Assembly: GCA_047972265.1 (NCBI GenBank)
Contig: JBKEAM010000134.1
Coordinates: forward strand, 44,628-108,627
Reading direction: 5' to 3'
Origin: JAAYCI01 sp047972265
Lineage (GTDB): Bacteria; Bacillota; Clostridia; Oscillospirales; Ruminococcaceae
DNA length: 64,000 nt
Shown here: positions 8,337-17,157 of the stretch, one piece after another
How positions within the stretch are numbered: position 1 is the first letter of the stretch
Layout: each line of letters begins with the position of its first letter
The notes under the pieces: generated by a model
Database searches by the model: none
The model's input: only the letters and a program-made list of their open reading frames with translations
Told to the model about the DNA's origin: nothing
Position numbers and translations under genes: made by a program

Positions 8337-10754
8337 TTAACCCTTTACCGCAAAGTTGATTAGTTTACCGGGTACATAAATTTCTTTTACGATGGTTTTT
8401 CCATCCAGTTCGCGCAGAATGGCTTCTTCTGCTTTTGCCTGTGCAATGGTTTCTTCTTTATCGGCATCGGCCGCAATTACCAACTTAGCACGGGTTTTGC
8501 CATTTATCTGCACCACAATTTCTATAGTATCTTCTTTCATTTTCTCTTCGTCCCAAACAGGCCACGGAGTAAGAGCAATTTCTCCCTCAAAACCGGCGCG
8601 GTTCCAAATTTCTTCGGTAACATGGGGTGCAAAGGGATTTAAAAGCTGCAGCAATATCTTATATTCTTCTGCCGATACGCTGCCGATGCCATAAAAATCA
8701 TTTAACAAAGCCATAAGTGTTGCAATGGCGGTATTGTGTTTTAAATGCTCAACATCGTTGGTAACTTTTTTAATGGTTTTATGTACCGCTGGCTCCAGTT
8801 CCTTGCGGATGCCCTCGCCGGGCAGCAGCATATCCTGCAATGCCCACACGCGGTCTAAAAATCTACGCGAGCCTTTGATAGAAGCTGTGTTCCACGGTGC
8901 GGTTTTTTCAAAGTCTCCAATAAACATTTCGTACACACGCATGGTGTCGGCGCCAAACTCGCCCACTACATCATCTGGGTTTACCACGTTCCCGCGGCTT
9001 TTGCTCATTTTTTGGCCGTCCTCGCCCAAAATCATACCATGGCTGGTACGCTTTGCGTAGGGTTCGGGCACCTTTACAACGCCAACATCGTAAAGGAACT
9101 TATGCCAAAAGCGGCTGTACAGCATATGCAGGGTGGTGTGTTCCATCCCGCCGTTGTACCAATCTACCGGCATCCAATATTCAAGCGCTTTAGCACTGGC
9201 CAGTTCTTCCTCGTTATTGGGGTCGCAATAACGCAAAAAGTACCAACTGGAGCCTGCCCACTGGGGCATGGTATCTGTTTCGCGCTTGCCGGGGCCACCG
9301 CAATGGGGGCAGGTGGTGTTTACCCATTCGTCATGTCGTGCCAAGGGGCTGTCGCCCTCTCCTGTCGGCTCAAAATCTTCTATATAGGGTAGCTCCAACG
9401 GCAGCTGGTCTTCTGGCACGGGGACCCAGCCACATTTTTCGCACCAAACCATAGGGATAGGCTCGCCCCAGTAACGCTGGCGGCTAAACACCCAGTCTCT
9501 TAATTTATAATTGGTTTTGGCTTCGCCTTTTTCGTTGCGCATCAGCCAATCAGTAATGGTTTTTTTGGCTTCTTCTACTGTTAAAGAATTTAAAAATCCG
9601 CTGTTTACCATGGTGCCGTCATCACAATTGGTGTAGGGCGCTTCGGATACATCTCCGCCGCTTACCACCTCTACAATGGGCAGGGCAAACTTTTTAGCAA
9701 AAGCGTAGTCGCGCTCATCGTGGGCAGGTACTGCCATAATGGCACCGGTGCCGTAGGTTGCCAAAACATAATCCGAAATAAAGATGGGTATTTCTTGATT
9801 GTTTACCGGGTTAATGGCCCGGATTCCCTCTAAGCAAACACCTGTCTTTTCTTTGTCTTTAGACAGTTCTGTGCGTTCAAAGTCACTTTTGCGGGCCGCC
9901 TGCTGGCGGTATTCTTCTACTTTATCCCAGTTTTTTATACGTTTTTGCCATTTTTGCAAATAGGCGTGTTCGGGGCTCATAACCATATAGGTTGCGCCAA
10001 ACACTGTGTCGGGGCGGGTGGTATATACCAGCAACTCGTCCCCGGCGGTGGTGCCAAAATGAACTTCGGCGCCGTGACTGCGGCCAATCCAGTTTTTTTG
10101 ACTTATAGCAACGCGCTCTACATAATCCAGCCCGTCCAAATCGTCTATTAAGCGGCCGGCATATTCGGTAATTTTCAGCATCCACTGGCTTTTCATCTTA
10201 TGGATTACTTCGCTGCCGCAACGCTCGCAAACACCGTCTACTACTTCTTCGTTTGCCAGTACCACCTTACAGGAGGTACACCAGTTTACGCTCATCTCTT
10301 TTTTGTAAGCCAGCCCGCGCTTATACAATTGCAAAAATATCCACTGTGTCCATTTATAATAGGATGGGTCTGTGGTATCAATTTCCCTGTCCCAATCAAA
10401 GCTAATGCCCAAAGACTGGATTTGCGCGCGGAAATGATCGATATTATTGCGAGTTACCACTGCCGGATGGATGTGGTTTGCAAGGGCGTAGTTTTCTGTA
10501 GGAAGTCCAAATGCATCCCACCCAATGGGATACAGCACATTGTATCCCTGCATACGGCGCTTACGCACCACAATATCAAGAGCCGTATACGGGCGCGGAT
10601 GCCCCACATGCAGCCCCTGGCCCGAAGGGTAGGGAAACTCTATCAGCGCATAAAACTTCGGTTTATCCGAGTTGTTGTATGCCGCAAACGTTTTATTGTC
10701 CAGCCAGTGCTTTTGCCACTTTGGCTCCACAACTTTCGGATCGTACCTGTCCAC
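8337..10754 (-). CDS. leuS: Leucyl-tRNA synthetase
   Basis: An 805-residue class I synthetase charging tRNA-Leu. The HIGH motif appears as HVGH within FPYPSGQGLHVGHPRPY; the KMSKS motif is in DGQKMSKSRGN. The CP1 editing domain shows GTGAIMAVPAHDERDYAFA with the editing Asp. CxxC pairs (WCTSCK / CERCG, and WCEKCG / CPHCGG) resemble zinc-binding insertions. The frame is open to an ATG at 10784, but GTG at 10754 has GGAG seven bases upstream and begins DRYDPKVVEPKWQ, the normal N-terminus, so I use it. It has its own promoter, with no T-box. Confidence 0.97.
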   Translation of the reverse strand: MDRYDPKVVEPKWQKHWLDNKTFAAYNNSDKPKFYALIEFPYPSGQGLHVGHPRPYTALDIVVRKRRMQGYNVLYPIGWDAFGLPTENYALANHIHPAVVTRNNIDHFRAQIQSLGISFDWDREIDTTDPSYYKWTQWIFLQLYKRGLAYKKEMSVNWCTSCKVVLANEEVVDGVCERCGSEVIHKMKSQWMLKITEYAGRLIDDLDGLDYVERVAISQKNWIGRSHGAEVHFGTTAGDELLVYTTRPDTVFGATYMVMSPEHAYLQKWQKRIKNWDKVEEYRQQAARKSDFERTELSKDKEKTGVCLEGIRAINPVNNQEIPIFISDYVLATYGTGAIMAVPAHDERDYAFAKKFALPIVEVVSGGDVSEAPYTNCDDGTMVNSGFLNSLTVEEAKKTITDWLMRNEKGEAKTNYKLRDWVFSRQRYWGEPIPMVWCEKCGWVPVPEDQLPLELPYIEDFEPTGEGDSPLARHDEWVNTTCPHCGGPGKRETDTMPQWAGSSWYFLRYCDPNNEEELASAKALEYWMPVDWYNGGMEHTTLHMLYSRFWHKFLYDVGVVKVPEPYAKRTSHGMILGEDGQKMSKSRGNVVNPDDVVGEFGADTMRVYEMFIGDFEKTAPWNTASIKGSRRFLDRVWALQDMLLPGEGIRKELEPAVHKTIKKVTNDVEHLKHNTAIATLMALLNDFYGIGSVSAEEYKILLQLLNPFAPHVTEEIWNRAGFEGEIALTPWPVWDEEKMKEDTIEIVVQINGKTRAKLVIAADADKEETIAQAKAEEAILRELDGKTIVKEIYVPGKLINFAVKG

Positions 10755-10823
10755 ACAATCACTCCACTCTATAATGCCCAGCAACGGCGGCTACACAGCC
10801 ACCCGCATGGCAGATTGTTTTTT

Positions 10824-10852
10824 ATTATACAGCATCCTTTTATCAGGGGCAA
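10824..10852 (-). promoter_or_regulatory. Promoter of leuS
   Basis: On the minus strand TTGCCC (10847-10852), a 17-base spacer and TATAAT (10824-10829). The start lies about 60 bases before the leuS GTG. The short leader can fold a small GGTGGCT / AGCCGCC hairpin but has no T-box antiterminator. Confidence 0.82.
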
Positions 10853-10858
10853 GGGGCG

Positions 10859-11775
10859 CTATACCAGCTTTTCTCTCAAAATAGCCTCCACTGTATCGTT
10901 CCACCCCTGCAAACCAAGGTTTTTACACGCATTTTGCATATCATCGGGCAATTCGGCCATTAGCACACATGGTATTTGCGGGGGTTCTGCAAAATAAATA
11001 CCCGCGCAGTGTAAAGCGTGTCTTTCCAGCAAATCAGTATTTCCTCCATACAAGCCATCGCCTAAAAGAGGAAAGCCAACATGTGCAAAATGCGCCCTAA
11101 TTTGATGTGTACGCCCTGTTAAGGGGCGTACTGCCACCAGCGTAGCAGCGGAAGAGTACTGTAAAACCGTATATTCGGTTACGCTTTGTTTGCCATCGGC
11201 AGTAACGCACTGCCGAATAACAGAGTCGTTTGCAGGCCCAAGCGGCGCATTTATGCAGCCGTTTTTTTGTTCAAGAGAGCCTGCAAGCAATGCAAGATAA
11301 ACTTTTTTAAACTTTTTGCCATTCCATCGGAGGCAAATGGGTTTTGCGCCGCCAACAAAAGCCCCGAGGTATCTGCATCCAGTCGGCCAACGGGGCGAAA
11401 AACACCAACCTCTCCCCTTTGCTGCATCCAAAAGCAATATGCATTGGCCAAAGTATCTTGTTTATGCGAGCGTGTTGGATGCACTACTAGCCCAGCCGGT
11501 TTATTGATTACCAAGGCATGTTGGGATTCGTACACAACATCAATGGGCATATCCTGAGGCAGTACAGAGGGCTCTGCCTGATTTGGAGATTGAATTTCCA
11601 CAACATCGCCCTGCAAAAGGATTTGGTTGGTTTTTGCAGACACACTGTTTACACAAATACCATTTGGTATATATTTAATACTGCGCAACAAACCGGTAGA
11701 AATACCCTCTCTGCGCAAAAAAAGGCCCAGTTTGCTACCGGCCCCTTGCTCATTTACAGTAAACGACAGCTTCAT
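10859..11775 (-). pseudogene. RluA-family 23S rRNA pseudouridine synthase split by a -1 frameshift
   Basis: An S4-like N-terminus (from ATG 11775, preceded by GAAGGAA) and the catalytic motif GRLDADTSGLLL lie in one frame; the C-terminal half with KVYLALLAG, RPLTGRTHQIRAHF and LLGDGLYGG lies in the -1 frame. Joining them gives one full-length RluA-type enzyme of about 305 residues that would isomerise uridines in rRNA. The shift falls at A_AAA_AAG (11302-11308). A single A lost from a seven-A run restores continuity, so it may be a true mutation, an assembly error, or programmed/transcriptional slippage. Both halves retain normal family residues, so any inactivation would be recent. It is the last gene of the yicC-to-rluA cluster and starts 1 base after the thiN stop. 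Confidence 0.85.
11302..11308 (-). other. A_AAA_AAG slippery heptamer at the rluA frame junction
   Basis: In the upstream frame the codons are TTA AAA AAG, exactly the canonical -1 slippery heptamer. Fifteen bases downstream an 8-base inverted repeat begins (TTGCAGGC at 11279-11286, GCCTGCAA at 11230-11237, minus sense), with a smaller CGGC / GCCG hairpin inside. No upstream Shine-Dalgarno-like stimulator is evident. Confidence 0.55.
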
Positions 11776-11776
11776 T

Positions 11777-12442
11777 TTATTCCTTCTCGCTTTGCAGGGG
11801 GCTGGCGTACACCCCAGGGTTGCTGTCTTTTTTGGACAAAACAACCATTAAACTGCCCTCTTCTAAGATAATGCGGGCTGTCTCTTTTGTAAACTCGTTG
11901 CTGGTACCGGTAGATTCGGATGCTGTAAGCGTATACCGGTTTAAAGGGTACTTTAACCCCTCAAGGGTCACCCCCTTTGCCGTGCCGTTAAATGGAAACA
12001 CTGATAGGTAAACCCCATCCACCGGCTCCAGTTCCAACATGCCCGGCACCATACAGCGTATTTGGGTGTTTTCATCTGCCAAAAGATTTCGCACCCCATT
12101 TTGCGCCAAAAAATGCAGCGTTTGTAAATTAGAAAGCATATGGTCTACCCTGCCGCCAAGCCCACCCAAAATGGTTACTGAGGATGCCCCACGCTCTAAA
12201 GCCACCTTAGCGGCAAAATGTGTGTCTGTATCGTTTTTTTCTGCTGGCAGCACTATAGTTTCACAATTTAAATCCGGTTTTTGAGAAGAATCGAAATCAC
12301 CCAAAACCAAATGGGGCGAAAGACCGATTGCCTTGGCATTTTGCCAACCTGCATCGGCCGCCAAAATAAATGCCTCTTTGGGTACATACCGCAGCATTTG
12401 AAGAGAAACAGGACGCGAAGCGACAATTACAAAATCCCGCAT
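11777..12442 (-). CDS. Thiamine diphosphokinase
   Basis: A 221-residue thiamine pyrophosphokinase, transferring diphosphate from ATP to thiamine to give the cofactor TPP. Characteristic motifs are ILAADAGW (about residue 30), VLGDFDSS, the EKNDTDTHFA motif and LGGLGGRVDHMLSN. The C-terminal beta domain shows SEGTSNEF-like spacing (STGTSNEF). The start ATG 12442 follows GGAGGCGGACAA. It sits between rsgA and rluA; the Bacillus-type rsgA-rpe-thiN order is kept except that rpe is absent. Confidence 0.9.
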   Translation of the reverse strand: MRDFVIVASRPVSLQMLRYVPKEAFILAADAGWQNAKAIGLSPHLVLGDFDSSQKPDLNCETIVLPAEKNDTDTHFAAKVALERGASSVTILGGLGGRVDHMLSNLQTLHFLAQNGVRNLLADENTQIRCMVPGMLELEPVDGVYLSVFPFNGTAKGVTLEGLKYPLNRYTLTASESTGTSNEFTKETARIILEEGSLMVVLSKKDSNPGVYASPLQSEKE

Positions 12443-12468
12443 TTGTCCGCCTCCGTCCTGCTTACCGT

Positions 12469-13344
12469 TTAATATTTTTCGTTTTGTTTGGCCTGTGTAT
12501 ACATTGTACAATAGCTTTCGTACCGGCTAGGGGCAATTTCTTGCTTTTCCAGCGCATCACGTACAGCACATCCGGCTTCTACCAAATGGGTGCAACCTGT
12601 AAAACGGCAATTGCCTGCATGTTTTGCAACATCTATAAAATCGTACTGCAAATTTTCTTTAAAAATAGGGGCTACCCGCGCAAGGTCTAAACTTGCAAAC
12701 CCGGGGGTATCGGCCAGCCATCCATCTTCCACGGCTAAAAGTTCTACCGCGCGTGTTGTGTGGCGGCCCCGTCCCAGTTTTTGGCTTATTTCGCCCGTTT
12801 CGCGCTCTTGCCCCGGCAGCAATGCATTTAAAAGAGTCGTTTTGCCAACCCCAGAGTTACCGCAAAGCACACTTAATTTACCCGGCAGCAACTGCCGTAA
12901 CCGTTGCAAGTCACTTACCAAAGACGGAAGCATAAACACCGGATAACCGCAGTTTTTATATACATCCTCTAATTTAACGTCTTCCGAAAGATCGTTTTTG
13001 GTAACCACCAATATGGGCGATACTTCACTTTCTTCTGCCAATGCCAAAAGCTTATCAATTACCAAAAAGCTGGGGGAAGGTTCTACTGTGCTTACCACAA
13101 TGATGAATTGATCTACATTGGCAACAGGAGGACGCACAAAAACATTACGCCTAGGCAAAATTTCGTCTATAAACCAGCTACCTGCCTCCTGGCTAAGTTT
13201 CACATTGTCTCCCGCAAGTGGTTTTATGCCTTGCTTGCGAAACAAGCCCTTGGGTTTACACTGTATCAATTGACCATCGGCACAGGCGATGGTGTAAAAC
13301 CCGCCTATGCCGATGGTGATAATCCCTGTTTGTTTTTGCTCCAT
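12469..13344 (-). CDS. rsgA: Ribosome small-subunit-dependent GTPase A
   Basis: A 291-residue circularly permuted GTPase assisting late 30S maturation. The order is OB-fold N-domain, then G4 (VVTKND), G1 (GNSGVGKTTLLNAL), G2/G3 (DTPGFASLD), and a C-terminal zinc finger (CRFTGCTHLVEAGCAV) with the Cys-Cys-His-Cys ligands. Length is usual. The start ATG 13344 lies 18 bases after the pknB stop, where a GGCGGCT / AGCCGCC hairpin spans the junction. Part of the kinase-phosphatase-GTPase block conserved in Firmicutes. Confidence 0.95.
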   Translation of the reverse strand: MEQKQTGIITIGIGGFYTIACADGQLIQCKPKGLFRKQGIKPLAGDNVKLSQEAGSWFIDEILPRRNVFVRPPVANVDQFIIVVSTVEPSPSFLVIDKLLALAEESEVSPILVVTKNDLSEDVKLEDVYKNCGYPVFMLPSLVSDLQRLRQLLPGKLSVLCGNSGVGKTTLLNALLPGQERETGEISQKLGRGRHTTRAVELLAVEDGWLADTPGFASLDLARVAPIFKENLQYDFIDVAKHAGNCRFTGCTHLVEAGCAVRDALEKQEIAPSRYESYCTMYTQAKQNEKY

Positions 13345-13362
13345 AAAATACCCGGCGGCTTA

Positions 13363-15384
13363 TCAGCCGCCACCTTCAGAGCCAGCAGGCGGTTCTGTGC
13401 TGGATGCCGGCGGCGCCGTAGAGGAAGGAGTGCCTGGATCAGCCCCTTTAGAGACTTGAACCCCAATCACCGTTCCCTTGGGCACACTATCGCCCGCACC
13501 GGGAGACTGCGATACAATTTGCCCTGCCGGCAAAGAACTGTACACGTCACCCGTTTTGGCCACACTTAGTCCACTGGCGGCAGCCGTGCTAGAGGCCGAA
13601 CCAAATTCCATGCCATACAGGTTGGGTACTGTTGTATATTCCAAAGTGGGTTCTGGCGGTGCCTCGCTGCCCTTTGAAATGGTTACTCGCACCGTACCGT
13701 AACGGAAGGTGGGTGTGCCTGCTTCGGGTAATTGCGCAATGATAGACCCCGCAGGGGCATCGCTGTATTCTTCTTTATATATGGTAGAAAGGCTCAGACC
13801 CTGCCCAGCCAATAACTCTCTGGCCGCATCCATGCTTTCCAATCCAACCAAATCGGGCACTACCACCTGATTTTCCATTTTACTGCCTGCAATGTAAATA
13901 GTAACCGTTTGGTCCGACCGGTTTTCTACCTGGCTGCCCACCGCAGGGTTGGTATCAAAAACAAGACCTTTGGTGGCACTTTCATTTTCTTTAACAACAA
14001 CGTATGGTTTTAGCCCCAGATTAAGTATGGTTTGGGTTGCTTCTTTACGGTTCATTCCCAAAATTTCTTCGGGAATGGTAACCAACTCGGTGCCTTTATT
14101 TACCGTAAGGGTTACCTTTTGGGTTGCCTTTACGGTTTTAGGAGATGTGTTTTGAATCAAAACTTCACCCGCGGCCTTATCCTGATCAAACTCGGTTATA
14201 TAGTCTACACGAAGCAGCCTGTACTGCTCTTGCTGTAAAATTGTTTTGGCTTCACTCTCCTGCATGCCCACAAAGTTTGGCAGTTCTATCGTTTCTACCT
14301 TGCCAAACAAAGGGTTGCCGCTGTTTTGAAAAATATTAATTACCATAATGACAGAAATAATAAGTACAACAAGCGTAACACCGCCTACTATGGGTATCAG
14401 CAAAGAACGACGCTTTTTGCCCTTAGACGACGCGCTGCCTTTTCCTTTGGTTGATGTCTTTCTTCCATTGCTGTTTTGGCTCATAATTTTTCCCATATAC
14501 CTCGTTGGGGCCACTGGGGCCAGATAGTCGTACTCAAACTTGATGCTTGGGTTTCTTTTAAATTCTTCAATATCACGCAGCATATCCAGTGCGCTTTGGT
14601 AACGCTTGCGCGGGTCTTTTGCCATAGCCTTATTTACAATTGCCGCAAGTCCTTCGGGCACAGAGGGATTTACCTCTAAGATAGGCTTTGCTTCATCCGA
14701 AATTTGTTTGATGGCAATGGATACCGCATTGTCACTTTCAAACGGGAGGGTTGCGGTAAGCATTTCGTACATGGTAATGCCAAGACTGTAAATATCGGCG
14801 CGCGGATCAGTCAAATCGCCTTTGGCTTGCTCGGGGCTTATGTAGTGCACGCTGCCAATGGCCTGGTCTGTAGCCGTATGGCTTTCGCTGCGAGCAAGGC
14901 GGGCAATGCCAAAGTCCATCACCTTTACCTTGCCGTCTTCTAGCAGCATAATGTTTTGGGGTTTTATATCCCTATGCACAATGCCCTTATCGTGCGCATG
15001 CTGCAAAGCAAGCAAAACCTGAGAGATAAAATGCACCGTCTCTTTGTAAGTAAGAGGCTCACTGCGCTGCTCTATATATTCTTTCAAGGTAATGCCGTCA
15101 ATGTACTCCATAATAATGTACTGCAAGCGGTCTGCCACATTAATATCGTACACTTTAACAATATTGGGGTGGTTTAATACACTGATAGCACGGGATTCGT
15201 TTTTAAAACGCCGCACCAACTCTTCGTTATCTCTAAACTCTGGTTTTAAGATTTTTATGGCAACGGCGCGGTTTTCAAGCACATCCAGGCCCTTATACAC
15301 ATTGGCCATGCCCCCCTCGCCAATCAAGGCTTGTATCTCGTATCGTCCTTCCAGCCGCTTACCAACCAACACTTCATCCATCAT
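13363..15384 (-). CDS. PASTA-domain Ser/Thr protein kinase (PrkC/PknB type)
   Basis: A 673-residue membrane kinase that senses muropeptides or lipid II and phosphorylates cell-wall and division proteins. The kinase domain (about 14-275) has GEGGMANVYKG, VAIKILK, HRDIKPQNIM, DFGIAR and SPEQAKGD. A Ser/Lys/Gly-rich juxtamembrane stretch leads to one membrane helix (about 329-352). Four extracellular PASTA repeats follow, each with a VPxLxGM-like start and a GT/QxVTxxVSKG-like end, then a short Pro/Ser/Thr tail. The start (ATG 15384, or 15381) follows AGGAGGAAGCGA and overlaps the PP2C gene by 11 bases. Confidence 0.96.
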   Translation of the reverse strand: MMDEVLVGKRLEGRYEIQALIGEGGMANVYKGLDVLENRAVAIKILKPEFRDNEELVRRFKNESRAISVLNHPNIVKVYDINVADRLQYIIMEYIDGITLKEYIEQRSEPLTYKETVHFISQVLLALQHAHDKGIVHRDIKPQNIMLLEDGKVKVMDFGIARLARSESHTATDQAIGSVHYISPEQAKGDLTDPRADIYSLGITMYEMLTATLPFESDNAVSIAIKQISDEAKPILEVNPSVPEGLAAIVNKAMAKDPRKRYQSALDMLRDIEEFKRNPSIKFEYDYLAPVAPTRYMGKIMSQNSNGRKTSTKGKGSASSKGKKRRSLLIPIVGGVTLVVLIISVIMVINIFQNSGNPLFGKVETIELPNFVGMQESEAKTILQQEQYRLLRVDYITEFDQDKAAGEVLIQNTSPKTVKATQKVTLTVNKGTELVTIPEEILGMNRKEATQTILNLGLKPYVVVKENESATKGLVFDTNPAVGSQVENRSDQTVTIYIAGSKMENQVVVPDLVGLESMDAARELLAGQGLSLSTIYKEEYSDAPAGSIIAQLPEAGTPTFRYGTVRVTISKGSEAPPEPTLEYTTVPNLYGMEFGSASSTAAASGLSVAKTGDVYSSLPAGQIVSQSPGAGDSVPKGTVIGVQVSKGADPGTPSSTAPPASSTEPPAGSEGGG

Positions 15385-16111
15385 TCGCTTCCTCCTGCAT
15401 CAAAACCACCGTAATATTGTCATTTCCGCCTGCACTTAATGCTTTCTGCACAAGGTCATCTGCAAGCTTGAAAAAATCTGTTCCAGATAAAATACGCCCC
15501 AGTTGGCGGTTGTCGACAAGATTTGTTAAACCGTCTGTACAAAGCAATAATGTAGACCCCGGCTTAAACTCGCTGCGGCCATAATCCACGGCCAATTCGG
15601 GCTCTACCCCCAGCGCACGGGTAATTACGTTTTTGTCGGGATGATACTCGGCTTGTTCGGGGGTAATAGCGCCCCTGTCTACAAGTTCTTGCACCATAGA
15701 GTGATCTCGGGTAAGCAGCTTTAGCACCTCGCCCGTAAACAAGTATGCTCTTGAGTCTCCAGCATGAGCCAAGTGCAAAATGCCTTTATTTACCACCGCG
15801 CAAACCACAGTGGTGCCTATTACCCTTGCCCCATTGTTGGTATAGCCAAATATCTCGGTATTGGCCTGGCGTATCGCATCCAGCATTAAGTCCCGGGTGG
15901 CATCCTGCCCCGTACGCGCCTTAAGTCCTTTGGCAAAGGCTTTTTCTAAGGTTTGCACCGCAATGCCGCTGGCAAGTTTACCGTCTTCGCCGCCGCCCAT
16001 ACCGTCACAAACAACACCCCAGGCAATACCGTCTCGCACATTTACCGCCCGGTAGTTATCTTGGTTTTCTTTGCGCACTCGGCCAATATCGGTTCTTGCG
16101 CTAACCCTCAT
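15374..16111 (-). CDS. PP2C-family protein Ser/Thr phosphatase (Stp/PrpC)
   Basis: A 245-residue PPM phosphatase that reverses the partner PASTA kinase. Metal-binding motifs are RVRKENQDN near the N-terminus, VCDGMGGGEDG, HAGDSRAYL, LCTDGLTNLVD and GGNDNITVVL. Start ATG 16111 follows GGAGGCAGGGC, and the gene overlaps rlmN by 11 bases and pknB by 11, so the three are translationally coupled. Confidence 0.95.
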   Translation of the reverse strand: MRVSARTDIGRVRKENQDNYRAVNVRDGIAWGVVCDGMGGGEDGKLASGIAVQTLEKAFAKGLKARTGQDATRDLMLDAIRQANTEIFGYTNNGARVIGTTVVCAVVNKGILHLAHAGDSRAYLFTGEVLKLLTRDHSMVQELVDRGAITPEQAEYHPDKNVITRALGVEPELAVDYGRSEFKPGSTLLLCTDGLTNLVDNRQLGRILSGTDFFKLADDLVQKALSAGGNDNITVVLMQEEANDG

Positions 16112-17153
16112 GCCCTGCCTCCTGTATTGCCTGCCGCCTTAACTGCCCACAGGCCGCGCTGATATCCACACCCAGCCGGCGGCGCACCGTTGCGTTCATG
16201 CCAAAATCTTGCAGCATTTTTTGAAACGCCAGCACTGCCTGCCTGTCAGACGCGCCATAGGGCGAGCCATCTACCGGATTGATGGGAATTAAATTGATGT
16301 GCGCGCCCATGCCTTTTAAAAGAAATGCCAGTTTTTCGGCCATTTGGGGCGTATCGTTAACTCCGCGCACCATTGCATACTCATAGCTTATTCTGCGGCC
16401 TGTGCGTTTTTGATATTCGCGACAGGCATTTATTAACTGCACAACCGGATAGCGGTTGTTGACCGGCATCATCGAGCTGCGCGTTTCGTCATCCGGCGCA
16501 TGCAAAGAAACCGAAAGTGTTATGCCAAGGCGCTTTTCTGCCAAGCTTAAAATAGCAGGAACCAGCCCGCAGGTAGATACACTGATGTTGCGCATAGACA
16601 GGCACTGCCCTTTGGGATGGTTGATGATTTGCAAAAACCGCAAAACTTCATCCAAATTATCCAGCGGCTCCCCTATACCCATTAACACAATATGAGAAAC
16701 CCTACGCCCGCTATCTTTTTGTACAGCGTATACCTCGCCCGCCATTTCATCCGCGGTAAGGTTGCGCACAAGCCCCCCCATAGTAGAGGCGCAAAACCGA
16801 CACCCCATACGGCAACCAATCTGGCTGGAAATGCACAGGCTGTCTCCGTAATTATAACTCATCAAAACAGCTTCTACACTGTTGCCGTCCGGCAGGGTAA
16901 GCAGGTATTTAACGGTACCGTCTGCCGATACCTGTTTTTGCGTAGGTACAGGCAATGCAAAGGACTCTGCATCTGCCAGTTTTGTACGCAATGCGGCTGG
17001 CAAATTAGACATTTCATCGTAAGACGAAACCGTTTTTTGATGTATCCACGAAAATATCTGCTCTGCCCGAAAGGCAGGCTCTCCCATTTGCGCCAAAAGT
17101 TCTTTTAGTTCTTGGGGCAAAAGAGAGGCGATGTTCCTTTGTTGCTCAATCAT
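16101..17153 (-). CDS. rlmN: Dual-specificity rRNA/tRNA adenine-C2 methyltransferase RlmN
   Basis: A 350-residue radical SAM enzyme methylating A2503 of 23S rRNA and A37 of some tRNAs. The CxxxCxxC cluster is in GCRMGCRFCAS. SAM and fold motifs include MGIGEPLDN and the family Cys in ISVSTCGLVP; the second catalytic Cys lies near the C-terminus (DISAACGQL). The ATG at 17153 is chosen because the frame upstream overlaps the rsmB end without a ribosome site, while GGAAAG lies upstream of this ATG; it leaves 4 bases after the rsmB stop. Confidence 0.96.
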   Translation of the reverse strand: MIEQQRNIASLLPQELKELLAQMGEPAFRAEQIFSWIHQKTVSSYDEMSNLPAALRTKLADAESFALPVPTQKQVSADGTVKYLLTLPDGNSVEAVLMSYNYGDSLCISSQIGCRMGCRFCASTMGGLVRNLTADEMAGEVYAVQKDSGRRVSHIVLMGIGEPLDNLDEVLRFLQIINHPKGQCLSMRNISVSTCGLVPAILSLAEKRLGITLSVSLHAPDDETRSSMMPVNNRYPVVQLINACREYQKRTGRRISYEYAMVRGVNDTPQMAEKLAFLLKGMGAHINLIPINPVDGSPYGASDRQAVLAFQKMLQDFGMNATVRRRLGVDISAACGQLRRQAIQEAGHEG

Positions 17154-17157
17154 TTTA

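Noticed and set aside
10755..10823. T-box leader of leuS
   Set aside because: The leader is under 70 bases and lacks the specifier stem and the antiterminator TGGNACCGCG; only a small hairpin is present.
10200..10997. Plus-strand open frame of 265 codons
   Set aside because: Antisense to the 5' part of leuS, crosses its promoter, no family pattern.
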